Origin: Candidatus Zixiibacteriota bacterium
Lineage (GTDB): Bacteria; Zixibacteria; MSB-5A5; GN15; PGXB01
DNA: 63,402 bases
Direction of reading: 5' to 3'
Assembly (NCBI GenBank): GCA_900498245.1
Contig: LS998015.1
Location: forward strand, 1,762,343-1,825,744
Under the pieces are notes generated by a model. It saw nothing but the letters and a program-made list of their open reading frames with translations. It made no database searches and was not told the origin of the DNA. The first letter of the stretch is position 1, and each line of letters starts with the position of its first letter. A program made the position numbers and the translations under genes. This document shows, one piece after another, positions 52,919-62,647 of the stretch.

Positions 52919-54637
52919 ATGCGCTGGACGCAAACATATATACCAACATTAAGGGAAGTCCCATCTGAAGCGGAACTGATTTCCCATCAATACCTGCTCA
53001 GGGGCGGTTTTATCCGAAAACTGGCCGCCGGAGTCTATATTTATCTTCCGTTAATGCAACGAGTTATAGACAAATTCGCCGCCATTGTGCGGGATGAGAT
53101 GAATAAATCCGGAGCGATAGAAATCACCATGCCGGTTCTGCATCCGGCCGAAATCTGGCAAATGTCGGGTCGATATGATACTGTTGGAAAAGAGCAGATG
53201 CGCCTCAAGGATCGTCATCTTCATGATCTTGTTCTGGGCGGCACCCATGAGGAAATTGTCACTTACCTTTTAAAGGGGGAAGTGAAAAGTTACAAGCAAC
53301 TGCCCCTTAATCTTTACCAGATTCAGGTTAAGTTTCGCGATGAAATTCGTCCCCGTTTCGGTCTGATGCGCGGACGGGAATTTATCATGAAAGATGCTTA
53401 TACTTTCGATACCGATGAAGAAGCATTCATGATCGCCTATCAGAAAATGCTCGACGCCTATTTTGCCATTTTTAAGCGCGCCGGGCTTGATACGCGAAAA
53501 GTCGAGTCCGACACCGGGGCGATGGGGGGAAAAGCGGCCCATGAATTCATGCTGATTGTCGATACCGACGGCGGCGAACAAACCCTCATTTTTTGCGACA
53601 ATTGCGACTATGCGGCCAACATCGAGAAAGCAACTTTCCGGGAAGCGAGTCCTCCAGCGGTCGACTCGGAGTTATTCGCCATTAAAGAAGTCGATACCCC
53701 AAATGCCTCAACTATCGAAGAGGTAACATCTTTTCTCAAGGTTGACGCCAAGCGGCTCGTGAAGACCCTTATCTATTTGGCGGACAATAAGCCGGTGGCG
53801 GCTCTTATACGAGGCGATAGGGAACTCAACCTCGTGAAGTTGAAAAATCATTTGGGGGCCAATGAAATTGATATGGCACCGGCATCGGTGGTTGAAGAGG
53901 TGACCAATTCGCCGGTCGGATTTGCGGGCCCCGTCGGGCTCAAGAATATACCAATAGTTGTTGATCCCGAAGTCGCCCGTCTGCGGAATGCTGTCACCGG
54001 AGCCAATAAGAACGAAAAACATATCCTGAACGTAAATATTGGACGTGATTATAAAGAAAGCGCCATCGTCGATATCGTCAACGCCGCCCCGGGCGAAGGT
54101 TGCCCCCACTGCCACGGCCATTTGATCGCTAAACGAGGCATTGAAGTCGGCAATACTTTTATGCTTGGCACCAAATACTCGGTTTCGATGCAAGCGCATT
54201 TTCTTGATGCTGAAGGAAAGGAACGGCCCTTCATAATGGGTTCTTATGGAATCGGTATCACCAGAACGCCGCAGGCCGCTATCGAACGATACCATGACGA
54301 CAAAGGAATTGTCTGGCCGAAGCATATCGCCCCTTATCTTGTTGAGATAATTCCACTTAACTATGAGAAGGACGAGCACCGAAAGGTCGCGGAACAAATC
54401 TATAATGAATTGGTTTTGAATGGGATTGATTGTTTGGTGGACGACCGGCTGGAAAGGGCCGGGGTCAAGTTCAACGATGCCGATCTGATCGGCATTCCGG
54501 TACGGCTGGTCATCGGAGATAAGTCGTTGAAGTTGGGTAAATTAGAAATGAAATACAGAGGTGCTGCCGAAGCGGAACAGGTTGACTTGAATAATGTCGT
54601 TTCGGCGGTAAAGGGGCTTTTGGAGCGAATTGACTGA
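52919..54637 (+). CDS. proS: Prolyl-tRNA synthetase (bacterial type)
   Basis: The 572-residue class II synthetase has the bacterial opening RWTQTYIPTLREVPSEAE, motif 1 region AGVYIYLPLMQRVIDKF, motif 2 (VLGGTHEEIVTYL; QVKFRDEIRPRFGLMRGREF), an inserted YbaK-type editing domain (about 220-400, VDAKRLVKTLIYLADNKPVAALIRGD) and motif 3 (GSYGIGITRTPQAAIE). GAGGG precedes the ATG. The TTGACA at 52857 lacks a convincing -10. It is placed just before the rimP-nusA operon. Confidence 0.96.
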   Translation: MRWTQTYIPTLREVPSEAELISHQYLLRGGFIRKLAAGVYIYLPLMQRVIDKFAAIVRDEMNKSGAIEITMPVLHPAEIWQMSGRYDTVGKEQMRLKDRHLHDLVLGGTHEEIVTYLLKGEVKSYKQLPLNLYQIQVKFRDEIRPRFGLMRGREFIMKDAYTFDTDEEAFMIAYQKMLDAYFAIFKRAGLDTRKVESDTGAMGGKAAHEFMLIVDTDGGEQTLIFCDNCDYAANIEKATFREASPPAVDSELFAIKEVDTPNASTIEEVTSFLKVDAKRLVKTLIYLADNKPVAALIRGDRELNLVKLKNHLGANEIDMAPASVVEEVTNSPVGFAGPVGLKNIPIVVDPEVARLRNAVTGANKNEKHILNVNIGRDYKESAIVDIVNAAPGEGCPHCHGHLIAKRGIEVGNTFMLGTKYSVSMQAHFLDAEGKERPFIMGSYGIGITRTPQAAIERYHDDKGIVWPKHIAPYLVEIIPLNYEKDEHRKVAEQIYNELVLNGIDCLVDDRLERAGVKFNDADLIGIPVRLVIGDKSLKLGKLEMKYRGAAEAEQVDLNNVVSAVKGLLERID

Positions 54638-54643
54638 AGTATT

Positions 54644-54672
54644 TTGAGTTGAAATTGCGGGGAGATTATGTT
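54644..54672 (+). promoter_or_regulatory. Candidate promoter of the rimP-nusA-infB operon
   Basis: TTGAGT (54644-54649), 17 bases, TATGTT (54667-54672). The same -10 hexamer and spacing occur at the activase promoter (21654). Predicted leader is about 50 bases. Confidence 0.4.
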
Positions 54673-54727
54673 ATATTTTAAGGTTATAGTGGAAAGGAAT
54701 AAATCTCCCTTTCGTGCTTAAGTTATT

Positions 54728-55171
54728 ATGGAGCTTAAAGCTAAAATAGAGGAGCTGATTACGGCATCGCTTACGGAAGAAGGATTCGAATTGGTGGAGA
54801 TTAAAATCGCCCAGTTCCGCAAGAGCAACCGTTTGCAGATATACGTGGCTTCGGATACCGGCGTCAAAATTGACGACTGTGCCCGAGTTTCGCGCACCAT
54901 CGGGCCTTTGATTGATGCCAGCGGGCTTTTTCCCCATGGATATTCGTTGGAAGTCTCATCGCCCGGCCTGGATCGCCCCTTAATGACAATTAAGGATTTT
55001 CGCCGTCGGATAGGCGAAAGGGTGCAAATTTCGTTCAATGATCCTGCCGCGGCGAATGTTGCGGGTGAGTTGACGGCGGTCGATGAAGACGGAACAATTG
55101 AACTGCGAATGGATAAAGATACACGGAAGTTTGCTCTGGATACGGTCAGGATGGGAAAAATTATTATATGA
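54728..55171 (+). CDS. rimP: RimP, ribosome maturation factor
   Basis: The 147-residue protein is a complete RimP, needed for 30S subunit assembly. It shows the N-terminal alpha/beta domain (GFELVEIKIAQFRKSNRLQIYV, then CARVSRTIGPLID) and YSLEVSSPGLDRPL followed by the SH3-like C-terminal domain. Length is normal and it stands directly before nusA, as in most bacteria. Confidence 0.95.
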   Translation: MELKAKIEELITASLTEEGFELVEIKIAQFRKSNRLQIYVASDTGVKIDDCARVSRTIGPLIDASGLFPHGYSLEVSSPGLDRPLMTIKDFRRRIGERVQISFNDPAAANVAGELTAVDEDGTIELRMDKDTRKFALDTVRMGKIII

Positions 55172-55185
55172 TGGAGAGAATATAA

Positions 55186-56556
55186 ATGGCTTACGACATA
55201 GTTGAAGCGCTGGCGATGATCGCCCGTGAAAAAAATATCGATCTCGATGTGGTAATAAGCAAAGTCGAGGAATCGCTACTGGCGGCGGCGAAAAAGAAAT
55301 ATCCTCTGGCAGAGAATCTCTCTATCAAGTTGAACCGCAAGACGGGCGAAATAACGATGATCGCCTTGAAAAAAGTGGTTAAAAAAGTATCCGACAAAAT
55401 GACCGAGATTTCTATAACCGAGGCCAAAGAACTGGATCCTTCGGCGGAAATTGATGATGAGATGGATATCTATCTTGAAGTCGACGAGGAGTTCGGCCGC
55501 AATGCTATCGGAACCGCCAAACAGGTGCTAATCCAAAAGGTCCGTGAGGCGGAGCGAGATAAAATCTATGACGAGTACATTACCCGTGTCGGCACACTTG
55601 TTTCGGGAACCGTTCAGCAGATCGATAAAGGCAACTTGATCATTAATCTCGGCAAGGCGGAGGCGATTTTGCCAATAAAGGAGCAGATTCCGCGGGAAAA
55701 GTACCGTCAGGGAGACCGTATCCGTGCCTTTATTCTCGATGTCCAAAAAATGACTGGTGGTCCGCAGATTATTCTTTCGCGGGTGAGTAATGATTTCCTG
55801 CGGGGTCTATTTGAATTGGAGGTTCCGGAAATTTTCGAGAAGGTCATTGAATTGAAAGCCATTGCCCGTGAACCCGGCGAGCGCTCCAAAGTGGCGGTCT
55901 ATTCGGCCGATGAACGAATTGATCCGGTCGGCGCCTGCGTCGGGATAAAGGGGGTGCGGGTGCAGTCAATCGTTCGCGAACTGAACAATGAGCGGATTGA
56001 TATTATTCCTTATAGCGGTAACCCTGAGATTTTCGTAACGCGCGCCCTGGCGCCTGCCAAAGTCGTCCATATCGACGTATTTGAAGATGAGAAGGGAATG
56101 ACGGTTGCGGTGGAAGATGATAAACTCTCTCTGGCCATCGGCAAAGCGGGCCAGAATGCCCGTTTGGCCTCCAAATTGACCGGCTGGAAAATAAACATAA
56201 TGTCGGAAACCGACTACAATGAAATGAGGCGCCGTGAGGCGGAGGAAATGGTGCAGGTGGGGAGCCTCGAGGGTATCGGTGAGAAGCTTGAGGAAAAATT
56301 GGTCAACGCCAATATTAATACGGTCCAGCAATTGGCAAAAGCTGAGGTCGAAGATCTGATTAAGATAGAAGGAATCGGTCAGAAGACCGCAGAGTCATTG
56401 CTGGAAAAGGCCCGCACTTTCTTGGCCGAATTGGAGGTTAAGCGGAAAGAAGCTGAATTGGCAAAGCAAGAGGAAGAAGCTGCCAGGGAAGCAGAGGAAG
56501 ATGCCGAGGACGGTGTCGCGGAAGGCACGGATGAAGCCGACTCCGAAACCAATTGA
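55186..56556 (+). CDS. nusA: NusA, transcription termination/antitermination factor
   Basis: The 456-residue protein has an N-terminal polymerase-binding domain (1-130), an S1 domain (GTLVSGTVQQIDKGNLIINLGKAEAILP, about 136-164), two KH domains (PVGACVGIKGVRVQSIVRELNNERIDII; DKLSLAIGKAGQNARLASKLTGWKI) and a helix-hairpin-helix region (SLEGIGEKLEEKLV; IEGIGQKTAESLLEKA, about 363-410). A charged Glu/Ala tail ends the protein. It binds RNA polymerase and nascent RNA. Confidence 0.97.
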   Translation: MAYDIVEALAMIAREKNIDLDVVISKVEESLLAAAKKKYPLAENLSIKLNRKTGEITMIALKKVVKKVSDKMTEISITEAKELDPSAEIDDEMDIYLEVDEEFGRNAIGTAKQVLIQKVREAERDKIYDEYITRVGTLVSGTVQQIDKGNLIINLGKAEAILPIKEQIPREKYRQGDRIRAFILDVQKMTGGPQIILSRVSNDFLRGLFELEVPEIFEKVIELKAIAREPGERSKVAVYSADERIDPVGACVGIKGVRVQSIVRELNNERIDIIPYSGNPEIFVTRALAPAKVVHIDVFEDEKGMTVAVEDDKLSLAIGKAGQNARLASKLTGWKINIMSETDYNEMRRREAEEMVQVGSLEGIGEKLEEKLVNANINTVQQLAKAEVEDLIKIEGIGQKTAESLLEKARTFLAELEVKRKEAELAKQEEEAAREAEEDAEDGVAEGTDEADSETN

Positions 56557-56625
56557 TATTAATATGCAAAGGCGCAGGAATTGACCGCTGAAAAATTAAA
56601 CATAAAGCGTGGGGAGGTAAAATAA

Positions 56626-58860
56626 ATGTCCAAGAAAAGAATTTACGAAATTGCCAAGGACTATAATATCTCGTCGCACGCGCTTCTCAATGTCCTTAAG
56701 GAATTGGGATTCGAGCCGAAATCGCACATGTCGGTTGCCGGTGATGATATGTTGCGGGCAATTCAGAGCAAATTCGAGGCGGAAAAAGAGGCCGTCAAAA
56801 AAGACATCGAACAGCGCAAAAAGCCGAAAATTGCGGCGCCCGCACCGGTAACGACCACTCCGGCTCCGGAGCCGACACGCACCGAGGAAGGTTTTGATGA
56901 AAGACTGGCGCGCCTTTCCGCGGCTCTAAAAAAGCACGATAAGAGGCGCAAAAAATTCGATAAAAGGAAAAAAGGTAAAGATGCCCATCAGGTTGACCGA
57001 AAAGCGGTCGTCAAAAGTTTCAAGGCCACGATGGCAACGCTGGGCGGTGTCAAGCGGACCAAAAAGTACAAACGGCGCTTCAAAGATGGAGCCACGGTCG
57101 AAATTCCTGAGGATAATCTAATCGAAGTCAATGAATTTATGACGGTGGCGGAATTGGCCCGGACGATGGAAATGAAGCCGGCCGAGTTGATTGCGGTTTG
57201 TTTCCGCCTGGGCATGATGGCTTCGATTAATCAGCGCCTTGACCTGGAGACTATTGAAACACTTGCCCTAGAATGTGGCTATGGGATCAAGGAAAAAGAG
57301 GAAATCGGTCTTGAAGCCAGGGAAGACGAAATTGAGGAGAATCTCTCGCCGCGCGCTCCCGTTGTAACTGTAATGGGGCATGTCGATCATGGGAAAACCT
57401 CACTTCTGGACTATATCCGTCAGACAAATGTGGCGGAGGGTGAAGCTGGCGCCATTACTCAGCATATCGGCGCCTATGAGGTGATACTTTCTTCCGGCAA
57501 AATTACATTTATCGACACGCCGGGCCATGAGGCCTTCACGGCAATGCGCGCCAGAGGCGCTCAGATTACCGATATTGTGGTTCTGGTGGTCGCCGCTGAC
57601 GACGCGGTAATGCCTCAGACGGTGGAAGCGATCGATCATGCCAGGGCGGCCGATGTTCCGATAATTGTCGCCATAAATAAAATGGACAAATCTACTGCCA
57701 ACGCTGATATGATTCGCCAGCAGTTGTCGAAGTATAATCTCCTTCCGGAAGAATGGGGCGGCAAAACCATCATGGTCGAAGTCTCCGCCAAGACCGGCAA
57801 AGGGATCGATCGCTTATTGGAAATGATTCTTCTCCAGGCGGAACTTCTGGATTTGCGAGCTGACGCTTCCATCCGCGGCCAGGGAGTTGTGGTGGAAGCA
57901 AAATTGGAGCGTGGTCGCGGTCCGGTAAGTACTGTCATTATTCAAAAGGGCACGATGAAAATCAGCGATCCGATAGTGGCCGGCACCTTTAGCGGCCGCG
58001 TCAGGGTTTTGTTGAGTGACCGTGACGAACAAATGGCCGAAATCGGCCCGTCGACTCCGGTCCGTGTGATTGGCTTGGGCGGTGTGCCTCAGGCCGGGGA
58101 TACTTTTATGGTTGTCCGCGATGACCAGGAAGCCCGCGAAATCTCATTGAAAAGGATGCAGGTCAAACGGGAACAGGAGATTCGCCGCGGCTTCGGGCGA
58201 GCCACCCTGGAAGGTATCTATGAGCAGATCAGGGAAGGGCAACTTAAGGAACTTCGTTTGATCATCAAGGCCGATGTTGACGGTTCGGCCGAAGTTCTAT
58301 CGGAGACACTGAGCAAGATATCTTCGACTGAGGCCCGGACAATTATTATACATAAAGGGGTAGGGGCCATAAGCGAGTCGGATGTTCTTTTGGCGGCCGC
58401 CTCCAATGCTATTATAATAGGATTTAATGTCAGCCCCGATGGGCGCGCCAGGGAAACGGCGGCACGCGAAAAGGTTGATATAAAACAATACAGTATTATT
58501 TATGATGTAGAAAATGCCGTGCGCAAGGCCCTGGAGGGCCTTCTCTCGCCCGAGATTAAGGAGGAATTCGGCGGGATTGCCGAAGTGCGTCAAATTTTCA
58601 AGGTGCCCAAAGTGGGAACGGTGGCCGGATGCATTGTGAAAGACGGAATCATCAGAAGGACCGATAAGGTGCACGTCGTCCGTGACGGACGGGTAGTTTA
58701 CACCGGCAATCTCAGTTCTCTGAAGCGGTTCAAAGATGACGCTCGGGAGGTACAGACCGGCTATGAATGCGGTATTGCCGTAGAGAACTATAATGATATT
58801 AAGGTCGGCGATGCCATAGAGGTGTTTCACCTGGTCGAGACGGCGAAGAAATTGGAATAA
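56626..58860 (+). CDS. infB: Translation initiation factor IF-2
   Basis: The 744-residue GTPase delivers initiator tRNA to the ribosome. It has an IF2-N domain (RIYEIAKDYNISSHALLNVLKELG, 5-28), a short basic linker, a second IF2-N-like domain (about 160-225), G1 VTVMGHVDHGKTSLLDYI near residue 248, the DTPG and NKMD boxes (TFIDTPGHEAFTAM; INKMDKSTAN) and C-terminal domains II-IV. The linker is short compared with E. coli. GGGGAGGT precedes the ATG. Confidence 0.97.
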   Translation: MSKKRIYEIAKDYNISSHALLNVLKELGFEPKSHMSVAGDDMLRAIQSKFEAEKEAVKKDIEQRKKPKIAAPAPVTTTPAPEPTRTEEGFDERLARLSAALKKHDKRRKKFDKRKKGKDAHQVDRKAVVKSFKATMATLGGVKRTKKYKRRFKDGATVEIPEDNLIEVNEFMTVAELARTMEMKPAELIAVCFRLGMMASINQRLDLETIETLALECGYGIKEKEEIGLEAREDEIEENLSPRAPVVTVMGHVDHGKTSLLDYIRQTNVAEGEAGAITQHIGAYEVILSSGKITFIDTPGHEAFTAMRARGAQITDIVVLVVAADDAVMPQTVEAIDHARAADVPIIVAINKMDKSTANADMIRQQLSKYNLLPEEWGGKTIMVEVSAKTGKGIDRLLEMILLQAELLDLRADASIRGQGVVVEAKLERGRGPVSTVIIQKGTMKISDPIVAGTFSGRVRVLLSDRDEQMAEIGPSTPVRVIGLGGVPQAGDTFMVVRDDQEAREISLKRMQVKREQEIRRGFGRATLEGIYEQIREGQLKELRLIIKADVDGSAEVLSETLSKISSTEARTIIIHKGVGAISESDVLLAAASNAIIIGFNVSPDGRARETAAREKVDIKQYSIIYDVENAVRKALEGLLSPEIKEEFGGIAEVRQIFKVPKVGTVAGCIVKDGIIRRTDKVHVVRDGRVVYTGNLSSLKRFKDDAREVQTGYECGIAVENYNDIKVGDAIEVFHLVETAKKLE

Positions 58861-58871
58861 AAGGGTGAAGG

Positions 58872-59153
58872 TTGTTTGTTGGTACGGCTGTAATTGATCT
58901 AAATCTTCCCGGCGTCACTTCCCTAAAAGAAAAAAGGCGAAGATTAAAATCGCTTCTGACCCGCCTTCAGAATCGTTTCAATATATCGGCCGCCGAGGTG
59001 GATTATAATGACGATTTACGGATGGCTCAGATTGGTGTCGCCGTAGTCAGTAATGACAGGGCCTTTGGAGATAGTGTCATTGCCAAGGTGATGGATATGG
59101 TTCGAGGAGAACCGGAAATTATTTTGATAGATTATCGAACCGAGATTTTGTGA
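58872..59153 (+). CDS. DUF503 family protein (YlxP-like)
   Basis: The 93-residue protein shows the DUF503 pattern VIDLNLPGVTSLKEKRRRLKSLLTRLQNRFNISAAEV (about 8-44) and a C-terminal EIILIDYRTEI. The start is TTG preceded by GGGTGAAGG. The family sits between infB and rbfA in many bacteria and is thought to act with the ribosome, but the mechanism is not known. Confidence 0.9.
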   Translation: MFVGTAVIDLNLPGVTSLKEKRRRLKSLLTRLQNRFNISAAEVDYNDDLRMAQIGVAVVSNDRAFGDSVIAKVMDMVRGEPEIILIDYRTEIL

Positions 59154-59154
59154 A

Positions 59155-59529
59155 ATGAAACGTTTTAATCGCGCCGACCGGGTAAAAAGCCAAATTTTGC
59201 GTGATATCCAGACCATGCTGGAACAGGAATTGGCGGCAAAGATCAAAGGTATGGTTACATTTACGGATGTTGAAATCAGCGGTGATTTGCGGTATGCCAC
59301 CGTTTATTACTCGGTGCTGGGACAGGAAGAACAGAAGAAACAGGCGGCGCAGTATCTCGGCGGTATTCAGAAACGGGTGCAATCGGATCTGGGGAGTCTT
59401 TTGCGTCTCAAGCATACGCCGGAGATCAAATTCGCTTTTGACCCCTCGATTGAGCGGGGGATGAGAATCGAACAACTGCTGAATGAAATCGAACAGGAAA
59501 AAAAGCAAAGTGGACTCGACCATTCCTAA
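59155..59529 (+). CDS. rbfA: RbfA, ribosome-binding factor A
   Basis: The 124-residue KH-like protein helps mature 16S rRNA. It has NRADRVKSQILRDIQTML near the start, VTFTDVEISGDLRYATVYYSVLG in the middle (about 35-57) and LRLKHTPEIKFAFDPSIERGMRIEQLLNEI near the end, all standard. ATG lies one base after the DUF503 stop, and its 3' end overlaps nrnA by 47 bases. Confidence 0.95.
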   Translation: MKRFNRADRVKSQILRDIQTMLEQELAAKIKGMVTFTDVEISGDLRYATVYYSVLGQEEQKKQAAQYLGGIQKRVQSDLGSLLRLKHTPEIKFAFDPSIERGMRIEQLLNEIEQEKKQSGLDHS

Positions 59530-60487
59530 TAAAATTGCCGATCTGATCAGACAATCCAAATCGGTTTTGATTACGTCCCATGAAGATCCCGATGGTGATT
59601 CCCTGGGGTCGCAACTGGCCGTGCGCCGGTTTTTGCGTGCCTATAAATTGGAAGGCAGTATTGTCAATCAGGGGAAAATCCCCTTTAAATATATGTTTCT
59701 TCCCGATATCGACCTTGTCAATGACGCCGCAAATTTCGAAAAGAGTGCGGAATTTGACCTCGCCGTAGTTTTAGAACGTCCCAATATCGAAAGAAACGGG
59801 AAGGTGAGCCGTTTGATTGGAAAAGCGACGAAAATAATAAATATAGATCATCATCCTGATAATTCAGGATTCGGCGATCTTATCTGGGTCGATCCCAAAG
59901 CATCGTCGGTGGGAGAAATGCTTTTTGAATTGTTCGACACGCTCGGCGCCGCTATTGATACCGAAATGGCGACGCAAATTTACACCGCCATCCTGACCGA
60001 TACGGGGCGGTTCCGATTTCGTTCCACTTCGCGGCGAACCATGGAAATCGCGGGGCGGTTAATCGAATTAGGCGCCAATTCGCGGGAAATCTGCGATCAG
60101 GTATATTATTCTTATCCGCCGTCGACCATAAAATTGATCGGTCATGTTCTATCGCGCGTAAATTTTTACGCCGACGGCAGGATATGTCTTCTTCAATTGG
60201 ATCGCAAGGCCCTGGAGGAAAGCCGGGCCGGATTGGGCGATGTCGATGGTCTGGCAGATTACACACTGTATGGTAAAGATGTCAAAGTCGGGGGTTTGTT
60301 GAAGGAGTTGGACGATAATTTGACGAAAGTATCATTGCGTTCTCGCGACCAAATTGACGTTTCGCGGCTGGCGCATAAGTACGGTGGCGGCGGACATTAT
60401 AATGCGGCCGGGTTTGCCGTGAAGTTGCCTATCATTGAGGCGGAACAGAAATTGCTGCAGGATTTGGAGGGGATGCTGAATGGCTGA
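59483..60487 (+). CDS. nrnA: NrnA-like DHH phosphoesterase (oligoribonuclease / pAp phosphatase)
   Basis: The 334-residue protein has motif I ITSHEDPDGDSLGS (about 30-43), motif III NIDHHPDNSGFGD (about 114-126) and the DHHA1 motif KYGGGGHYNAAGF near the C-terminus. It degrades short RNAs and pAp using Mn. In motif II the usual metal-binding Asp appears to be Glu98 (AVVLERPN). The ATG at 59483 overlaps rbfA by 47 bases; a GTG at 59510 with AGGA nine bases upstream is an equally plausible start. Confidence 0.9.
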   Translation: MKSNRKKSKVDSTIPNKIADLIRQSKSVLITSHEDPDGDSLGSQLAVRRFLRAYKLEGSIVNQGKIPFKYMFLPDIDLVNDAANFEKSAEFDLAVVLERPNIERNGKVSRLIGKATKIINIDHHPDNSGFGDLIWVDPKASSVGEMLFELFDTLGAAIDTEMATQIYTAILTDTGRFRFRSTSRRTMEIAGRLIELGANSREICDQVYYSYPPSTIKLIGHVLSRVNFYADGRICLLQLDRKALEESRAGLGDVDGLADYTLYGKDVKVGGLLKELDDNLTKVSLRSRDQIDVSRLAHKYGGGGHYNAAGFAVKLPIIEAEQKLLQDLEGMLNG

Positions 60488-61418
60488 TTACGAGGGCATT
60501 CTTCTCTGCAATAAGCCGTATGGTATATCCAGCCATGATGTCATGACCGGATTGAAAAGGATATTAAAACAGACCCGCGTCGGCCATACCGGCACGCTGG
60601 ATCCCCGGGCCACCGGTCTGCTCGTGGTATGCCTGGGCAGGGCGACGAAAATAGTTCAGTTCCTATCCGATTTGGACAAAACTTATGAGGCCGAAATCAC
60701 ACTGGGAATCTCTTCGCCCACATTTGACAGCGAAGGGGTCACGAACGAGAGCCTTGCCAGAGCCGTACCAAATATGACGGCTGAGGCGCTGAAAAATATC
60801 CTTTCGGAATTTCTCGGCATTTCAAAGCAGAGGGCCCCGATTTATTCCGCAGTCAAAGTTAAGGGTCAAAGACTCTATGATATGGCTCGGCGCGGCTTGA
60901 CGGTCGTACCCCCCGAACGGGAAATTGAAATCAAGAGAATTGAACTGCTTGACGTGAGCATGCCAAGGATTTCGTTCCAGGTCACATGTTCCAAGGGAAC
61001 CTATATTCGTTCTCTGGCCAATGACATTGGAGAGAAAATCGGATGCGGGGCATATCTCAGTCGCTTGATCCGAACGCAAGTTGGGAATTCCGATTTAAAA
61101 GACGCCCTAAATCCGAATGAAATAAAGTACAATATTGAAGCCGGAACCTTGAAGCGCCATCTTAAACCGATTGAGAGTGTTCTCAATTTCCCTGCAATAG
61201 AAGTTTATAAAGAATTCGCTCCTGCCATAATTTCGGGGAAAGCGCCGGAATTAAAAGATGTGGCCAATATTCTGGGTGATTTTAACGTGAATGAATATAT
61301 AAGTCTTATGGATCATATGGGGCGCATTATGGCGGTGGGGAAAGCCGGCGTTGATTCGGGCTCTCTCCGCCGACAGGATCAGCGGAATTTTTTCACGTAT
61401 GTCAGGGTGCTGAATTGA
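60480..61418 (+). CDS. truB: TruB, tRNA pseudouridine-55 synthase
   Basis: The 312-residue enzyme has the TruB signature KPYGISSHDVM followed by RVGHTGTLDPRATGLLVVCLGRATK (catalytic Asp at GTLDP), YEAEITLGISSPTFDSEG and SKGTYIRSLANDIGEKIGCGAYL. It makes pseudouridine in the T-loop of tRNAs. It overlaps nrnA by eight bases and its stop overlaps the next start as TTGA. Confidence 0.96.
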   Translation: MADYEGILLCNKPYGISSHDVMTGLKRILKQTRVGHTGTLDPRATGLLVVCLGRATKIVQFLSDLDKTYEAEITLGISSPTFDSEGVTNESLARAVPNMTAEALKNILSEFLGISKQRAPIYSAVKVKGQRLYDMARRGLTVVPPEREIEIKRIELLDVSMPRISFQVTCSKGTYIRSLANDIGEKIGCGAYLSRLIRTQVGNSDLKDALNPNEIKYNIEAGTLKRHLKPIESVLNFPAIEVYKEFAPAIISGKAPELKDVANILGDFNVNEYISLMDHMGRIMAVGKAGVDSGSLRRQDQRNFFTYVRVLN

Positions 61419-62344
61419 GTCTGAAAATAATTAGAGGCATGGAGCACTTCATCGGCTCCGAAGAAAACGGTGTCGTCACGATGGGCACTTTTGACGGCTT
61501 ACATCTGGGCCATCAGATGATTCTGAAAAGACTGATAGATTCATCGCTGAGGGAAAAATTGCACCCTTTGGCCATCACTTTCGAACCCCACCCCAGGGTG
61601 TTGGTAACTCCCGATTCGCCGCCTCCGCTGTTGACTACTTGGGATGAAAAGGTCGCGTTGTTCTCACGATATATGAGCGGGCATCTTTTGGTTCTGGAAT
61701 TCAACCGGGAATTAATGAATTTGACGGCCGAAGATTTTATCAGGAAATATCTGGTGGATAAAATCGGCCTGAAAAGACTGATTGTCGGCTATGACCATGC
61801 TTTCGGCAAAAACCGTTCGGGCACCATTAATGACCTGATGGAATTAAGCCACAAATACTCCTTCGCCCTGGAGATTGTCGATCCGATCCTGGTGGATGGC
61901 AAGCCGATTTCCTCGTCGCGGATAAGAAGGGCTTTTCAGGAGGGTAAATTTGCCGAAGGTATTGCCATGCTCGGGCACTCCTATTCTGTGGGTGGAACGG
62001 TCATTAGGGGGATCGGTCTGGGAAAAAAGCTGGGTTATCCGACCGCCAATCTGCGAATCGGGCCGCGCAAATTGCTTCCCCCGGAAGGAGTCTATGCCTG
62101 CCGTGTCGAAATTGATGGAAATAAATATGACGGGATGATGTTTATCGGGACCAATCATTTCAATCCCGGAGCGGGCGTTTCCGTAGAGGTGAATATTTTT
62201 GAATTTGAACGTGATATTTATGACCGGGAGATTATAATTTACCCGGAAAGATTTCTGCGGGAAAATCGCAAATTTAGCGGTCCCGAGGCCCTGGCGGCGC
62301 AGATTAAGTTGGATAAAGAACAAGCAATGAGTATTAAAAAATAA
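61415..62344 (+). CDS. ribF: RibF, bifunctional riboflavin kinase / FAD synthetase
   Basis: The 309-residue protein has the FAD synthetase domain ([19 protein letters not shown] near residue 22, [17 protein letters not shown] near residue 126, [13 protein letters not shown] near residue 168) and the flavokinase domain ([29 protein letters not shown] near residue 204, [11 protein letters not shown]). It converts riboflavin to FMN and FAD. The TTG start overlaps the truB stop (TTGA). Confidence 0.95.
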   Translation: MSLKIIRGMEHFIGSEENGVVTMGTFDGLHLGHQMILKRLIDSSLREKLHPLAITFEPHPRVLVTPDSPPPLLTTWDEKVALFSRYMSGHLLVLEFNRELMNLTAEDFIRKYLVDKIGLKRLIVGYDHAFGKNRSGTINDLMELSHKYSFALEIVDPILVDGKPISSSRIRRAFQEGKFAEGIAMLGHSYSVGGTVIRGIGLGKKLGYPTANLRIGPRKLLPPEGVYACRVEIDGNKYDGMMFIGTNHFNPGAGVSVEVNIFEFERDIYDREIIIYPERFLRENRKFSGPEALAAQIKLDKEQAMSIKK

Positions 62345-62358
62345 AGGAGAAGAAGAAA

Positions 62359-62628
62359 ATGCCAGTAAGCAAAGAGAAAAAGGCGGAGATTGTCGGCAAA
62401 TATCAGTTGCATAATGCCGATACCGGTTCCCCGGAAATTCAGATCGCCATTTTAACCGAGGACATTAATGCCCTTACGGAGCACTTGAAAATGCACTCGA
62501 AGGATTTTCACAGCCGCCGGGGTCTCTTAAAGAAGGTAGGTAAGCGGAGACGCCTGCTGGACTACCTTATGGATCGCGATGTCGAAAGTTATCGTCAGAT
62601 CATCGTGCAATTGAATATCAGACGTTAG
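62359..62628 (+). CDS. rpsO: 30S ribosomal protein S15
   Basis: The 89-residue protein has the S15 pattern [52 protein letters not shown], which packs on 16S helices 20-22. Normal length. AAAGGAGAAG precedes the ATG. The rpsO-pnp pair is the usual arrangement. Confidence 0.97.
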   Translation: MPVSKEKKAEIVGKYQLHNADTGSPEIQIAILTEDINALTEHLKMHSKDFHSRRGLLKKVGKRRRLLDYLMDRDVESYRQIIVQLNIRR

Positions 62629-62647
62629 TTCTGAGAGAGGATTTTAA

